This document shows positions 1 to 10,485 of a stretch of 64,000 nucleotides of DNA, piece after piece. Location: the NCBI GenBank assembly GCA_028278525.1, contig JANQEE010000011.1, positions 354,986 through 418,985 of the forward strand, read 5' to 3'. This DNA is from Minwuiaceae bacterium. Its GTDB lineage: Bacteria; Pseudomonadota; Alphaproteobacteria; Minwuiales; Minwuiaceae. A model generated the notes under the pieces. It made no database searches. It worked only from the letters and a program-made list of their open reading frames with translations, and was not told the DNA's origin. How positions within the stretch are numbered: position 1 is the stretch's first letter; each line of letters opens with the position of its first letter. Both the position numbers and the translations under genes were made by a program.

Positions 1-723
1 TATTGCGCCGACATCTGGGAAGAGCTGCGGCAGGGCGGCGCGCAATCGGTCGTGCCCGTGAGCGTTGGTCGGAAGCTGGAATTCGGCGTCTATGTCATCG
101 ACGGCATTCTGCACGACGCGGCGGGCGGTGCCGGCGGCGCGGTGGTCGACCTCAACCGGATTGCGAGCCTGCCGGGTGAGCACAATTGGCAGAACGCCGC
201 CGCTGCGTTTACGGCGACGCAGGCGTTGGGCCTCGCGACCGACATTATCGCGGCCGGCCTGCGCACGTTCCCCGGCCTGGCGCACCGCATGGAGCGCGTC
301 GGCGAACTCGACGGCGTGGTCTTCATCAACGATTCGAAAGCGACCAACGCGGATGCGGCGGCGCGGGCGCTGGCCTGTTACGACACTATCTATTGGATCG
401 CCGGCGGCCAGGCGAAGTCCGACGGGATCGAGCCGCTGTCGCCCTATTTCGACCGGGTCCGGCATGCGTTTCTGATCGGGGAGGCGGCGACCGACTTCGC
501 GGCGACGCTGGAAGGCCAGGCGCCTTATACGATCTGCGGCGACCTGGAAGCCGCGGTCGATGCGGCGTGGCGGAAGGCGAAGGCGGACGGGCTGCCGGGC
601 GCCGTGGTCATGCTGTCGCCCTCCTGCGCCTCGTTCGACCAGTACCGCAACTTCGAGATCCGTGGCGATGCCTTCCGCCAAGCCGTCCATCAACTCGACG
701 GAGGCCGGCGATGGTCAGCCTGA
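1..723 (+). CDS. murD: UDP-N-acetylmuramoylalanine--D-glutamate ligase, C-terminal part (5' truncated by window)
   Basis: This reading frame is open from the first base of the window, so the N-terminal ATP-binding half of MurD lies outside. MurD adds D-glutamate to UDP-MurNAc-L-Ala in the cytoplasm. About 240 C-terminal residues are visible, with the Mur-ligase motif GEHNWQNAAAA (central/C-terminal domain), the MurD-typical NDSKATN and the terminal SPSCASFDQ...RG block. It is first in a run of plus-strand dcw genes, and its stop codon lies 13 bases inside ftsW, which implies translational coupling. The family assignment is secure; only the start is missing. Confidence 0.95.
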   Translation, partial: YCADIWEELRQGGAQSVVPVSVGRKLEFGVYVIDGILHDAAGGAGGAVVDLNRIASLPGEHNWQNAAAAFTATQALGLATDIIAAGLRTFPGLAHRMERVGELDGVVFINDSKATNADAAARALACYDTIYWIAGGQAKSDGIEPLSPYFDRVRHAFLIGEAATDFAATLEGQAPYTICGDLEAAVDAAWRKAKADGLPGAVVMLSPSCASFDQYRNFEIRGDAFRQAVHQLDGGRRWSA

Positions 724-1832
724 GCCGAACCGATACGTCGGTCGTCGGCCGCTGGTGGTGGACGGTCGACCGCTGGATGCTGGTGACGGTCGCGATGCTG
801 ATCGCGATCGGCTACATCCTGACCCTGGCGGCAAGCCCGGCGGTGGCCAACCGGCTGGAATTCGGCCAATTGCATTTCGTGGAACGTCAGGCGGTCTACT
901 TGAGCCTGGCGATACCGCTGATGTTCGCGGTTTCGCTGCTGCCGCCGCTGATGATCCGCCGGTTGGCGGTTGTCGGGTTCGTGGGCGCGTTGTTTCTGAT
1001 GCTGCTGACCGTCCTGATCGGGCCGGAACTCAACGGCGCGCATCGCTGGCTGTCGCTCGGCGGCATGACTTTGCAGCCCTCCGAATTCGTCAAGCCGACG
1101 TTCGCCGTGGTCGCGGCCTGGATGCTGGCGGACAGCCGCCGCCTGGAAGCCTTCCCGGGTAAACAGATCGCCGTCGGACTCTATATCCTGATCGTCCTGA
1201 TCCTGCTGGCTCAGCCCGATGTCGGGATGGCCCTGGTGGTCTCGGCCGTCTGGTTTGCGCAGGTTTTCATCGCCGGACTGCCGATGTTCTGGGTCACGGC
1301 GTTGATCTTCATGGGGCTGGCGGCGGCGGTCATCGTCTACACCTCGTTCGACCACGTCTCAGAGCGGGTGAACGCCTTTCTCGATTCCGACGGCGGCGGT
1401 TTCCAGATCGAGCGCGCGATGGACGCGTTCGCCAACGGCGGGGTCTGGGGCACCGGTCCGGGACAGGGCGCGGTCAAGCGTACGCTGCCGGACGCGCATA
1501 CGGACTTCATCTTCGCCGTCGCCGGCGAGGAGTTCGGCCTGCTGCTCTGCCTGTTGATCATCGGCCTGTTCGCCTTTCTGGTGCTGCGCGGATTCAGCCG
1601 GCTGATGGCGGAGGATAATTTGTTCATCATGCTGGCGTCGGCCGGCCTGCTGACCCAGTTCGGCCTGCAGGCGGTGATCAATATCGGCGTCAACTTGAGC
1701 CTGATGCCGACCAAAGGCATGACGCTGCCGTTCATTTCATATGGCGGATCTTCGATGCTGTCTTTAGCGCTGGGCATGGGCATGCTCTTGGCGCTGACCC
1801 GCCAGCGACCGCGGCTGGGAGGTGCGGAATGA
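711..1832 (+). CDS. ftsW: Septal peptidoglycan polymerase (SEDS family)
   Basis: This is a 373-residue polytopic membrane protein of the RodA/FtsW/SpoVE (SEDS) family, which polymerises septal peptidoglycan together with its partner class b PBP. I chose the ATG at 711 because GGAGG sits six bases upstream, the product then starts MVSLSRTD, and about ten hydrophobic segments follow a short cytoplasmic tail. Family blocks are visible: the region around HRWLSLGGMTLQPSEFVK and the C-terminal PTKGMTLPFISYGGSS signature. The frame stays open upstream to 186, but that part overlaps murD and is not needed. The stop overlaps the murG start (ATGA). Confidence 0.95.
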   Translation: MVSLSRTDTSVVGRWWWTVDRWMLVTVAMLIAIGYILTLAASPAVANRLEFGQLHFVERQAVYLSLAIPLMFAVSLLPPLMIRRLAVVGFVGALFLMLLTVLIGPELNGAHRWLSLGGMTLQPSEFVKPTFAVVAAWMLADSRRLEAFPGKQIAVGLYILIVLILLAQPDVGMALVVSAVWFAQVFIAGLPMFWVTALIFMGLAAAVIVYTSFDHVSERVNAFLDSDGGGFQIERAMDAFANGGVWGTGPGQGAVKRTLPDAHTDFIFAVAGEEFGLLLCLLIIGLFAFLVLRGFSRLMAEDNLFIMLASAGLLTQFGLQAVINIGVNLSLMPTKGMTLPFISYGGSSMLSLALGMGMLLALTRQRPRLGGAE

Positions 1833-2965
1833 CTCCGCGCCGGCGTATCGTGCTCGCCGCTGGGGGCACCGGCGGGCATATTTTCCCGGCCCAGTCGCTG
1901 GCGGCGGAATTGACGACGCGCGGGCATCGGCCCGTGGTCGTGACCGACCGGCGCGGCGCCGACTACAGCGCCGCTTTCCCGCATCTGGAACTGCACGCCA
2001 TCCGCTCCGCCAGTCCGAGCGGCACGCTGTTCGCGAAGGCGAAGGCCGCGGTCGAGATCGGCGCGGGCACCTGGGCGGCGCGGGCTTTGTTCCGGCGGCT
2101 GCCGCCGTCGGTCGTGGTCGGGTTCGGCGGCTATCCGTCGTTTCCGGCGATGCTGGCCGCGGTGCGGATGGGTTGCCCGACATTGCTGCACGAACAGAAC
2201 GCGGTGCTCGGCCGGGTCAACCGCCTGCTGGCGCCGCGGGTTTCCGCGCTGGCGCTGTCGTTCCCCGACACAAAGGGCATCCGGCCGCAGGACGAAGGCA
2301 AGGCGGCGGTGACCGGCAACCCGGTGCGCGAGGGCTTCGCCGCCGTGCGCGACCTGAAATATTCCGACCCCGGCGACGGGCCGCTGCGCTTGCTGGTCAC
2401 CGGTGGCAGCCAGGGTGCGACGGTGCTGAGCGACGTGGTGCCCGCGGCTTTGGCGTTGCTGCCGGAGGCGTTTCGGAGCCGTTTGCGCGTCACTCAGCAA
2501 TGTCGGGAAGAGGATATTGACCGGGTCCGCAAGGTGTATGCCGAGGCCGGCATCACCGCCGATCTGGCGTCGTTCATCGACAACGTGCCAAGCCTGCTGG
2601 CGTCCGCCCATCTGGCGATTACCCGCGCCGGCGCGTCGACGGTCGCCGAAATCGCCGCCGCGGGCCGGCCGGCGGTGATGGTGCCCTATCCGCACGCCAC
2701 CGACGATCACCAGACGGCCAACGCCAAGTCGCTGGTCAGCGCCGGCGGCGCCTGGATGATCCCGAACGAAAAATTTACCGTCGATGCCTGCCGCCAGACG
2801 TTGCAGGCCTTGTTCGGCGACCCTCTGACCCTGGCGGAGATGGCGGAGAGCGCGCGCAATGTCGGCCGCATCAGTGCGGCTTCGGATCTTGCCGACATGG
2901 TGGAACGGCTGGCCCGCGCCAACGGCGGCAGCGGCGACCCCGTGACGCGGAAGGTGGCGGCATGA
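1829..2965 (+). CDS. murG: UDP-GlcNAc:lipid I N-acetylglucosaminyltransferase
   Basis: MurG transfers GlcNAc from UDP-GlcNAc to lipid I to make lipid II on the inner face of the cytoplasmic membrane. The 378-residue product has the normal length and two Rossmann-like halves. The N-terminal glycine loop GGTGGH is at residues 12-17, [10 protein letters not shown] near 98-107, the [11 protein letters not shown] block at 121-131, VTGGSQGA near 190-197, and the UDP-binding [11 protein letters not shown] block near 264-274. The start ATG overlaps the ftsW stop and the stop overlaps the murC start, so it is in the middle of a tightly coupled operon. Confidence 0.97.
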   Translation: MTPRRRIVLAAGGTGGHIFPAQSLAAELTTRGHRPVVVTDRRGADYSAAFPHLELHAIRSASPSGTLFAKAKAAVEIGAGTWAARALFRRLPPSVVVGFGGYPSFPAMLAAVRMGCPTLLHEQNAVLGRVNRLLAPRVSALALSFPDTKGIRPQDEGKAAVTGNPVREGFAAVRDLKYSDPGDGPLRLLVTGGSQGATVLSDVVPAALALLPEAFRSRLRVTQQCREEDIDRVRKVYAEAGITADLASFIDNVPSLLASAHLAITRAGASTVAEIAAAGRPAVMVPYPHATDDHQTANAKSLVSAGGAWMIPNEKFTVDACRQTLQALFGDPLTLAEMAESARNVGRISAASDLADMVERLARANGGSGDPVTRKVAA

Positions 2966-4398
2966 GAACGACGCTGCCTTTGGATATCGGACCGATCCAT
3001 TTCGTCGGGATGGGCGGCATCGGCATGAGCGGCATCGCCGAGGTAATGCACAATCTGGGCTACCAGGTGCAGGGCAGCGATATCGCCGCCAACGCCAACG
3101 TGCTGCGCTTGCGCGATCTCGGCATCACGGTGCACGAAGGCCACGCCGCCGACAATCTGGGCTTGGCCCAGGCGGTGGTGATCTCCTCTGCCGTGAAGGC
3201 CGACAACCCGGAAGTCGAAGCCGCGCGAAACCGGTTCATCCCGGTGGTGCGCCGGGCCGAAATGCTGGCCGAGCTGATGCGTCTGAAGTGGTCGATCGCG
3301 GTGGGCGGCACGCACGGCAAGACCACGACGACGTCGCTGATCGCCGCCTTGCTGGATGCCGGCGGCCTGGACCCGACCGTGATCAACGGCGGCATCATCA
3401 ACGCCTACGGCACCAACGCCCGCCTCGGCGACGGCGACTGGATGGTGGTCGAGGCGGACGAGTCCGACGGCACCTTCGTGAAGCTGCCGGCGACCGTCGC
3501 CGTTGTGACCAACATCGATCCCGAGCACCTGGATTTTTACGGCGACTTCGACGCCGTGCGCGCCGCCTTCCAGGCCTATGTGGAAAACGTGCCGTTCTAC
3601 GGTTTCGCCGCGCTTTGCATCGACCATGCGGAAGTGCAGGCGATGATCGGCCGCGTCTCCGACCGCCGCATCGTCACCTACGGATTCAATCCGCAGGCCG
3701 ACGTGCGCGCGGTCAACCTTCAGTTCTCCGGCGGCGGCTGCCAGTTCGACGCGGCGATCACCGACCGGCAGACCGGCGATACCCGCCTGCTGGAAGGCCT
3801 GAGCCTGCCGATGCCGGGCGAGCACAACGTGCAGAACAGCCTGGCCGCGCTGGTCGTCGCGCAGGAACTGCATTTCGACGACGACGTAGTGCGCCGGGCC
3901 TTCAGCGAGTTCAAAGGCGTCAAGCGCCGTTTCACAAAGACCGGCGAGGTCGACGGCATAACGGTGATCGACGATTACGGCCACCATCCGGTCGAGATCA
4001 GCGCGGTGCTGGACGCGGCGCGGCGCGCCTATCCCGACAGCAAGCTGATCGCCGTAGTTCAGCCGCACCGTTATTCCAGGCTGCACGACCTGTTCGAAGA
4101 TTTCTGCACCTGCTTCAACGATGCCGATGTGGTTCTGGTCACCGACGTTTTCGCGGCGGGCGAACAGCCGATCGAAGGCGCCGACCGCGACGGTCTGGTG
4201 ACCGGGCTGCGCGACCACGGCCATCGCCAGGCATTGCCCTTGTCCGGGCCGGACGCGCTGGCGGCGACGATCGACGGGCTGGCGAATCCCGGGGACCTGG
4301 TGCTCTGCCTCGGCGCCGGCAGCATTTCCGCCTGGGCGAATGCCCTGCCGGGCGAGTTGAAGAAACTGCGGCCGTCCAAGCCGGGAGCGGGGCGATGA
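2962..4398 (+). CDS. murC: UDP-N-acetylmuramate--L-alanine ligase
   Basis: MurC is the cytoplasmic ATP-dependent ligase that adds L-alanine to UDP-MurNAc, the first step of stem-peptide assembly. The 478-residue sequence has the N-terminal glycine-rich UDP-binding loop GMGGIGMSG at residues 17-25, the P-loop GTHGKTTTT at 116-124, [11 protein letters not shown], the Mur-ligase [11 protein letters not shown] block, and [11 protein letters not shown] followed by QPHRYSR in the C-terminal domain. All are canonical for MurC rather than MurD, E or F. The ATGA overlaps on both sides place it between murG and murB in one transcript. Confidence 0.97.
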   Translation: MRTTLPLDIGPIHFVGMGGIGMSGIAEVMHNLGYQVQGSDIAANANVLRLRDLGITVHEGHAADNLGLAQAVVISSAVKADNPEVEAARNRFIPVVRRAEMLAELMRLKWSIAVGGTHGKTTTTSLIAALLDAGGLDPTVINGGIINAYGTNARLGDGDWMVVEADESDGTFVKLPATVAVVTNIDPEHLDFYGDFDAVRAAFQAYVENVPFYGFAALCIDHAEVQAMIGRVSDRRIVTYGFNPQADVRAVNLQFSGGGCQFDAAITDRQTGDTRLLEGLSLPMPGEHNVQNSLAALVVAQELHFDDDVVRRAFSEFKGVKRRFTKTGEVDGITVIDDYGHHPVEISAVLDAARRAYPDSKLIAVVQPHRYSRLHDLFEDFCTCFNDADVVLVTDVFAAGEQPIEGADRDGLVTGLRDHGHRQALPLSGPDALAATIDGLANPGDLVLCLGAGSISAWANALPGELKKLRPSKPGAGR

Positions 4399-5339
4399 TG
4401 GCGGCGCAGCGCACACCGGAGACCCTGATCGACCGGCTGCCGCCGGGGCGTGGCCGGCTGACCGAAAACGCGGACCTGTCGAAAGTGACCTGGTTCCGCG
4501 TCGGCGGGCCGGCCGAGGTGCTGTTCCGGCCGGAAGATAAGGACGACCTGGCCGACTTCCTGCGCGGCACGCCGGCGGATGTTCCGCTGACCGTGATGGG
4601 TGTCGGTTCCAATCTGCTGGTGCGCGACGGCGGCGTCGAGGGCGTGGTAATCCGGTTGGGGCGCGAATTCGCCCGGGTGGAGATCGACGGCACGGACGTT
4701 AGGGCGGGCGCCGGCGCGCCGGACGTTAATGTGGCGCTGACCTGCCGCGACCATGGCGTTGGCGGCCTGGAATTCCTGCGCGGTATTCCCGGCACCATCG
4801 GCGGCGCGCTGCGCATGAATGCCGGCGCTTATGGCCGCGAGATCAAGGATGTGCTGGTCGAGGCCGAGGCGGTCGACCGAAGCGGCAACGTGCATCGGGT
4901 GCAGGCCGCCGATCTGGGCCTGGAGTATCGTAAGAGCGCCGCGCCCGAGGATTGGATTTTCACCACGGCATTGCTGCGCGGCACGGCCGAGGACAAAGCG
5001 GTGATCGCCAAGCGGCTGGCCGCCGTCAGCGAGGCGCGCTCGGAAACCCAGCCGGTCAAGTCGCGGACCGGCGGATCGACTTTCAAGAACCCGCCGGGCG
5101 CCAAGGCCTGGGAGTTGATCGACGCGGCGGGCTGCCGCGGCCTGAAGCGCGGCGGCGCCATGGTGTCCGAGCAGCACTGCAACTTCCTGATCAATACCGG
5201 CGGCGCGACGGCGGCCGACCTGGAAGGGTTGGGCGAGGAAGTCCGCCGCCGGGTCGAGCAGGCGAGCGGCGTGGTTCTGGACTGGGAGATCAAGCGGATC
5301 GGCCGACATGCGGAGCGCAAGTCGGAGGGGGCGTCATGA
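4395..5339 (+). CDS. murB: UDP-N-acetylenolpyruvoylglucosamine reductase
   Basis: MurB is the FAD- and NADPH-dependent reductase that converts enolpyruvyl-UDP-GlcNAc to UDP-MurNAc. With the ATG at 4395, which overlaps the murC stop, the product is 314 residues. Visible motifs are [11 protein letters not shown] (FAD-binding start), [33 protein letters not shown], the GGSTFKNP loop with the proton-donor serine at about residue 228, and the terminal DWEIKRIG with the catalytic glutamate near 298. The frame is open far upstream inside murC, but the internal ATG at the murC/murB junction fits both family length and operon spacing. Confidence 0.95.
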   Translation: MMAAQRTPETLIDRLPPGRGRLTENADLSKVTWFRVGGPAEVLFRPEDKDDLADFLRGTPADVPLTVMGVGSNLLVRDGGVEGVVIRLGREFARVEIDGTDVRAGAGAPDVNVALTCRDHGVGGLEFLRGIPGTIGGALRMNAGAYGREIKDVLVEAEAVDRSGNVHRVQAADLGLEYRKSAAPEDWIFTTALLRGTAEDKAVIAKRLAAVSEARSETQPVKSRTGGSTFKNPPGAKAWELIDAAGCRGLKRGGAMVSEQHCNFLINTGGATAADLEGLGEEVRRRVEQASGVVLDWEIKRIGRHAERKSEGAS

Positions 5340-6247
5340 GCAAGCATGTCGCCGTTCTCATGGGTGGCTGGTCGGCGGAGCGCGAGGTGTCGCTGGTGAC
5401 CGGCAAGGCGGTGGTCAAGGCGCTGAAGGAAGCGGGCTATCGCGCAACCGGCATCGATGTCGACCGGGATGTCGCCAGCGTTCTGAAGAAGAAAAAGCCG
5501 GACGTCGTCTTCAATGCCCTGCACGGGCGGTTCGGCGAGGACGGCAAGATCCAGGGCGTGCTGGAGATCCTGGGGATTCCCTATACCCATTCGGGCGTCA
5601 TGGCCTCTGCGCTGGCGATGGACAAGCCGATCGCCAAACGGCTGTTCGCCGATGTCGGCATTCCCTGCGCCGAAGGATCGGTGCTGCATCGCGAGCAGGT
5701 GCAGCGTGGTGAGCTGATCGACCCGCCATACGTGATCAAGCCGTCGAACGAAGGCTCCAGCGTCGGCGTTCGCATCGTGCTCGAGGGCGACAACTTCTCC
5801 GCCGCCGACGAGCCCTGGCGCTTTGGGGAACAGGTGTTGGTCGAGCGCTATATCGCCGGCCGCGAGATTCAGGTCGCGGTAATGGGCGACCGGGCGCTCG
5901 GCGCCATCGAGATCCAGCCGAAGGGCCGCTTCTACGATTACGAAGCCAAATATACCGACGGCAAGGCCGATCATCTGATGCCCGCGCCGATCCCTGAGAA
6001 GGACTACGAAGAAGCCTGCCGCCTGTCGCTGCTGGCGCATCAGACGCTGGGTTGCCGCGGCGTGTCGCGCGCCGATCTGCGCTACGACGATACCGGCGGC
6101 GGGCCGGGCAAGCTGTACATGCTGGAGATCAACACCCAGCCCGGCATGACGCCTTTGTCGTTGGTGCCGGAGATCGCCGCCTATCACGGCATCGGGTTTG
6201 CCGAACTGTGCGGCTGGATGGTGGAGGACGCCGGATGCGACCGCTGA
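5336..6247 (+). CDS. ddl: D-alanine--D-alanine ligase
   Basis: Ddl is an ATP-grasp enzyme that joins two D-alanines for the pentapeptide terminus. Starting at the ATG that overlaps the murB stop gives 303 residues, the normal DdlB length. The N-terminal GGWSAEREVSL contains the conserved glutamate near residue 15. Then come ALHGRFGEDGKIQG, SGVMASALAMDK, the ATP-grasp IKPSNEGSSVGV loop, and the metal/substrate-binding EINTQPGMTPLSLVP block. The stop lies 13 bases inside ftsQ, so the gene is coupled to its neighbours. Nothing is missing. Confidence 0.96.
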   Translation: MSKHVAVLMGGWSAEREVSLVTGKAVVKALKEAGYRATGIDVDRDVASVLKKKKPDVVFNALHGRFGEDGKIQGVLEILGIPYTHSGVMASALAMDKPIAKRLFADVGIPCAEGSVLHREQVQRGELIDPPYVIKPSNEGSSVGVRIVLEGDNFSAADEPWRFGEQVLVERYIAGREIQVAVMGDRALGAIEIQPKGRFYDYEAKYTDGKADHLMPAPIPEKDYEEACRLSLLAHQTLGCRGVSRADLRYDDTGGGPGKLYMLEINTQPGMTPLSLVPEIAAYHGIGFAELCGWMVEDAGCDR

Positions 6248-7230
6248 GCGTTAGCCGCAACGACCGTATCGCGCCGAGCGGCGGCAAGGGTAAGTCCCGC
6301 AAGGGCGATTCCGTCATGGTCATCGAACTGCGCGGAGCGCTGATCGAGTTCTGGGTCGGCTGTCGGCAATGGGTCGACCGCTTCGTCGGTCTGTTCCGCA
6401 GGACCGGCGGCAAGCGGGGCGCCGGCCGGCGCCGGCCGCCGTCGCGTCTGCAGCGCTCGATCCGCCGGTTCGGCGTCGGCTCCAGCGTCAGCATCGTGTT
6501 GTTCGTGCTGGGCCTGTGGATCTGGCATTCGGGTTTCCTTGGCCGGGTGGCGGCGGAAATCGAAGCGGCGGCGGCCGCGGTAATGACCGAGGCCGGTTTG
6601 ACGGTTCAGCAGGTCACTCTGATCGGGCGCGATTTGGCCCCGCGCCAGGATCTGGCCCGCGCCGTCGGCGTGAAGCGCGGCGACCCGATCCTGTTTGTCG
6701 ATGTCGACGAGATTCGCGAACGGCTGGAAGGGATCGGCTGGATCAGGTCCGCGACCGTGGTGCGCGAGCTGCCGCGCACCATTCGCGTCACCATCGACGA
6801 GCGGGTGCCTCTGGCCCGCTGGCAGCGCGATCAGCGCACCGTGCTGATCGACGCCGAAGGCGAGGAAATCGCGAGCCGCGGCCTGGAGGCCTTCAAACAT
6901 CTGCCCCGCGTCGTCGGGGGCGGGGCGGAGAACCGCGCGGCCGATCTGCTTGCGCTGCTGGCGGCCGAACCGCGGCTGTTCGCGATGGTTCGTCACGCGA
7001 CCTTGATCCGGCAGCGGCGGTGGGATGTCGGGCTTGAGGGCGGCATCACGGTCAGGCTGCCGGAGCAGGATATTCCCGCGGCGTGGCGGCGTCTGGCGAA
7101 AATCGACAGCAAGCAGCGATTGCTGCAGCGCGATCTGGTGGCCGTGGACTTGCGATATGGGGATCGCCTGGTGGTGCGGCTGACGCCGAAGGCCGCCCAG
7201 GCGCGGCGGGAACTGGACAGACAAACCTGA
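6235..7230 (+). CDS. ftsQ: Cell division protein FtsQ
   Basis: FtsQ is the bitopic divisome scaffold that recruits FtsB/FtsL and later proteins. The start at 6235 overlaps ddl and gives 331 residues: a long basic cytoplasmic tail (about 1-78), one membrane segment near 80-98, then a periplasmic POTRA domain near 119-190 (with the WIRSATVVRELPRTIRV core and ERVPLARWQ) and the FtsQ beta domain. A second in-frame ATG 27 codons later is a possible alternative start, since the arginine/lysine-rich tail is longer than usual. Its place between ddl and ftsA is the classical dcw order. Confidence 0.92.
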   Translation: MRPLSVSRNDRIAPSGGKGKSRKGDSVMVIELRGALIEFWVGCRQWVDRFVGLFRRTGGKRGAGRRRPPSRLQRSIRRFGVGSSVSIVLFVLGLWIWHSGFLGRVAAEIEAAAAAVMTEAGLTVQQVTLIGRDLAPRQDLARAVGVKRGDPILFVDVDEIRERLEGIGWIRSATVVRELPRTIRVTIDERVPLARWQRDQRTVLIDAEGEEIASRGLEAFKHLPRVVGGGAENRAADLLALLAAEPRLFAMVRHATLIRQRRWDVGLEGGITVRLPEQDIPAAWRRLAKIDSKQRLLQRDLVAVDLRYGDRLVVRLTPKAAQARRELDRQT

Positions 7231-7280
7231 GCGTAGAGGGACAAACGCCGATGGCGTTGTATTCGAGGGGAACATAAAGC

Positions 7281-8516
7281 GTGGCGCGTAGCGGATTGAT
7301 TGCCGGTCTGGATGTCGGCACGACCAAGGTGTCGTGTTTCGTCGCGCGGCTGGACGGCCAGTCGGTGCGCGTGGTCGGCATCGGCCATCAGGTTGCGCGG
7401 GGCTTACGCGCCGGCGCCATCGTCGATATGGACGCGGTGGAGGAATCGATCCGCGCCGCGGTCGACGCCGCCGAGCGTATGGCCGGGGAGACCGTGCGCG
7501 ATGCGTTCGTCAACCTGTCCGGCGGGTTCCCCGCGTCGCATACGGTCGGCGTCGAAGTCTCGATCGCAGGCCATGCCGTGGAAGATACGGACCTGCGCCG
7601 GGTGCTCGACCATGCGCGGGCTCGGCAGGAGCCGGGCGAACGCGAGGTCGTGCACGCCATTCCGGTCGGCTTCACCATCGACGGTTCCAACGGCATCCGC
7701 GAGCCGCGCGGCATGTATGGCGAGCGGCTGGGCGTCAACATGCATGTGGTCACGGCAGCCAGCGGGCCGATGCGCAACCTGTCGGTTTGCGTGGAACGCT
7801 GCCATCTGAACATCGCCGGCCTGGTCGTCTCGCAGTACGCGTCGGGCCTCGCCTGCCTGGTCGAGGACGAAACCGACCTCGGCGTCACCCTGGTCGATAT
7901 GGGCGGCGGCACGACGAAGATCGCCGTGTTCTACGACGGCGCGATGATCCATTCCGACGCCGTGCCGATCGGCGGCGGCCACGTCACCAACGACATCGCC
8001 CGCGGCCTGTCGGCGCCGCTCAGCCATGCCGAGCGCCTGAAGACGCTCTACGGCAGCGCGCTGCCCACGCCGTCGGACGAGGGCGAGATGATCACGGTGC
8101 CGCAGGTCGGCGAGACGGACGAGGAGGCGGTCAGCCATGTGCCGCGCTCCATCCTGGTCGGCATCATCAAGCCGCGGCTGGAAGAGACCTTCGAACTGGT
8201 GCGCGACCGGCTGTCTTCCAGCGGCGTGGAAAAGCTGGCCGGGCGGCGGGTGGTGCTGACCGGCGGCGCGAGCCAGTTGCAGGGCGTGCGGGACCTGGCC
8301 GCGCGCGTTTTGGATAAACAGGTGCGGATCGGCCGGCCGATCCGTCTGCAGGGCCTGGCGGAATCGACCGCCGGACCGGCCTTTGCCAGCTGTGCCGGGC
8401 TGCTGTTCTACGCGGCGCGGGACTGGACCGAAGTGATCGATACAGAGCCGGAAACCGAGACGGACATACCGGGCCGCCTGGCGCGGATCGGCAAATGGCT
8501 GCGAGAGAATTTTTGA
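7281..8516 (+). CDS. ftsA: Cell division actin-like protein FtsA
   Basis: FtsA is the actin-fold ATPase that tethers FtsZ filaments to the membrane. The GTG start at 7281 follows a GAGGGG stretch about ten bases upstream; the product is 411 residues. It has the phosphate-1 loop GLDVGTTKVSCF near the N-terminus, the phosphate-2 loop DMGGGTTKIAVF, the adenosine-binding TGGASQLQGV, and a terminal amphipathic helix (GRLARIGKWLRENF) that is the expected membrane-targeting sequence. A 50-base gap separates it from ftsQ and a 118-base gap from ftsZ. The latter may carry an internal ftsZ promoter. Confidence 0.96.
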   Translation: MARSGLIAGLDVGTTKVSCFVARLDGQSVRVVGIGHQVARGLRAGAIVDMDAVEESIRAAVDAAERMAGETVRDAFVNLSGGFPASHTVGVEVSIAGHAVEDTDLRRVLDHARARQEPGEREVVHAIPVGFTIDGSNGIREPRGMYGERLGVNMHVVTAASGPMRNLSVCVERCHLNIAGLVVSQYASGLACLVEDETDLGVTLVDMGGGTTKIAVFYDGAMIHSDAVPIGGGHVTNDIARGLSAPLSHAERLKTLYGSALPTPSDEGEMITVPQVGETDEEAVSHVPRSILVGIIKPRLEETFELVRDRLSSSGVEKLAGRRVVLTGGASQLQGVRDLAARVLDKQVRIGRPIRLQGLAESTAGPAFASCAGLLFYAARDWTEVIDTEPETETDIPGRLARIGKWLRENF

Positions 8517-8634
8517 TGAAACAAGAAACGGAAAAGCCGGTCGCCAAACCGGCAAATGAGCGCGTAACGGGCGTGCCAAGACGACGGACTGAAGGGACGG
8601 ACCAAAGAACAGACCATCTTACCGGAGGTGAACT

Positions 8635-10392
8635 ATGCCAATCAGCTTGACTATCCCGACCGCCACCGAACTTAAGCCACGTATCCTGGTGTTCGGTGTC
8701 GGCGGCGCCGGCGGCAACGCCGTGAACAACATGATCAACGCCCAATTGGAAGGTGTCGAGTTCGTCGTCGCCAACACCGATGCGCAGGCGCTGACCCTGT
8801 CCGCCACGGACAACCGCTTACAGCTCGGCGTTTCGATGACCCAGGGCCTGGGGGCGGGGTCCCGGCCGGACATCGGCCGCGGCTCGGCCGAGGAGGCGAT
8901 CGACCAGATCACCCAGCAGTTGGAAGGCTGCCACATGTGCTTCATCACCGCCGGCATGGGCGGCGGCACGGGCACCGGCGCGGGCCCCGTGGTCGCGCGC
9001 GCGGCGCGTGAGATGGGCATCCTGACAGTCGGCGTGGTGACCAAGCCGTTCCAGTTCGAAGGCGCACACCGCATGGCGATCGCGGAGGGCGGTATCGACG
9101 AAATGCAACAGTATGTCGATACGCTGATCGTCATCCCGAACCAGAACCTGTTCCGCATCGCCAACGAGAAGACCACTTTCGCCGATGCCTTCAAGATGGC
9201 GGACGACGTTCTCCACATGGGCGTGCGCGGCGTGACCGACCTGATGGTGATGCCGGGCCTGATCAATCTCGACTTCGCCGACGTGCGCACAGTGATGAGC
9301 GAAATGGGCAAGGCGATGATGGGGACCGGCGAGGCCGGCGGCGAGGATCGAGCGATCCAGGCGGCCGAAGCGGCGATTTCCAACCCGCTGCTGGACGACA
9401 TCTCGTTGAAGGGCGCCCGGGGCGTGCTGATCAACATCACCGGCGGTTCGGATCTCACCCTGTTCGAAGTCGACGAAGCGGCCAACAAAATCCGCAACGA
9501 GGTCGACGCGGACGCCAACATCATCGTCGGATCCACGTTCGACGACGGTCTGGACGGGGCGATGCGGGTTTCCGTCGTGGCGACGGGCATCGATGCCGAA
9601 GAGGCGGTGCGCGACCGTCCGGTGGCGGTGCCGGCAACGCCGTTCACGCGGCCGCTGTCGGTCGAGCCGGAACGGCCGGCAGAGCCGGAGCTTGAGCCGG
9701 AGATCGAGTACGAAGAGGAAGTGGCTGCCTATGAGGAGCCGGTTGCCGAGCCTCTGGCCTTCCCGCAGACCAGCGAACCGCAACCGGCAGCGGCTTATTC
9801 GGTCGGCAACACCGCCGTCGCGGTGGCCGAACCGGTCGCCGAGCCGGCGCCGGTCGTGGCTCAAGCAGCGCCGGTGCAGCAGCCGGCGGTCGCCCAACAG
9901 CCGACCGTGGCCCAGCAGCCAATGCAACAGGCGGCGCACCGCGATGCCCCGTTCATCGCACCGCCGCCGGCACGGCCCGAAGTCCGTCGCGACCCGATCC
10001 GTGCCCGCGATCCGTTCCAGGATGCGGAGCTGACCCGGTCGCAGCCGGCGGCGGCTCAGCCCGAGGCTGCCTACCAGGAGACCGTTCAGCCGGAAGCCGG
10101 CGAGCCGCCGCGGCGCGAGGCGAGCCTGTTCGAGCGGATCACCGGAACCGGGCGGGCGCGGCCGGTCGGTGCGACCGAAGCCGCGCAGCCGGCCCCCACC
10201 GCACCGCAACGTCAGAGCCCGGCGGCTGTCTCCAGCCCGATGCCGACGCAGAGGCCCGCCGCCCCGGCGACGGACGATGCGGCGGCCGAGCGGCAGACCG
10301 TCAAGACCGAGCGGATGGACCGGCTGGTCACGCCGCAAAGTGAAGATCAGAACCTGGATATTCCGGCGTTCCTGCGCCGCCAGGCCAACTGA
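8635..10392 (+). CDS. ftsZ: Cell division GTPase FtsZ
   Basis: FtsZ is the tubulin-like GTPase that forms the Z-ring. The start at 8635 has a strong Shine-Dalgarno (GGAGGTG, four bases before ATG). The first ~320 residues are the GTPase core: [10 protein letters not shown] at 21-30, the tubulin signature GGGTGTGAG at 109-117 and the [10 protein letters not shown] block. A linker of roughly 230 residues, rich in Pro, Glu, Gln and Ala with repeated AQQP-type units, follows. The protein ends in the conserved FtsA/ZipA-binding peptide [10 protein letters not shown]. The 585-residue length is typical of alphaproteobacteria with long linkers. Confidence 0.97.
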   Translation: MPISLTIPTATELKPRILVFGVGGAGGNAVNNMINAQLEGVEFVVANTDAQALTLSATDNRLQLGVSMTQGLGAGSRPDIGRGSAEEAIDQITQQLEGCHMCFITAGMGGGTGTGAGPVVARAAREMGILTVGVVTKPFQFEGAHRMAIAEGGIDEMQQYVDTLIVIPNQNLFRIANEKTTFADAFKMADDVLHMGVRGVTDLMVMPGLINLDFADVRTVMSEMGKAMMGTGEAGGEDRAIQAAEAAISNPLLDDISLKGARGVLINITGGSDLTLFEVDEAANKIRNEVDADANIIVGSTFDDGLDGAMRVSVVATGIDAEEAVRDRPVAVPATPFTRPLSVEPERPAEPELEPEIEYEEEVAAYEEPVAEPLAFPQTSEPQPAAAYSVGNTAVAVAEPVAEPAPVVAQAAPVQQPAVAQQPTVAQQPMQQAAHRDAPFIAPPPARPEVRRDPIRARDPFQDAELTRSQPAAAQPEAAYQETVQPEAGEPPRREASLFERITGTGRARPVGATEAAQPAPTAPQRQSPAAVSSPMPTQRPAAPATDDAAAERQTVKTERMDRLVTPQSEDQNLDIPAFLRRQAN

Positions 10393-10407
10393 CGCAAGAA
10401 AAACGGA

Positions 10408-10427
10408 CCCGGCAATTTAATGCCGGG
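10408..10427 (+). terminator. Hairpin downstream of ftsZ, candidate terminator
   Basis: A perfect 7-bp stem (CCCGGCA / TGCCGGG) with an ATTTAA loop lies 15 bases after the ftsZ stop codon. There is only a short, T-poor tail, so it may be a weak or Rho-assisted terminator. It sits between ftsZ and the convergent XRE gene, where termination from both sides is useful. Confidence 0.45.
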
Positions 10428-10485
10428 GCCGATTTACGCTACTGCTCCGACGCGTCCGTGGACGCGCCAAAGGCCCGGCGTCGGG

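Noticed and set aside
1337..2710. Minus-strand 457-codon frame opposite ftsW/murG
   Set aside because: It lies opposite well-supported dcw genes and has no motifs.
2707..4416. Minus-strand 569-codon frame opposite murC
   Set aside because: murC is complete on the plus strand with all motifs; this frame is a compositional shadow.
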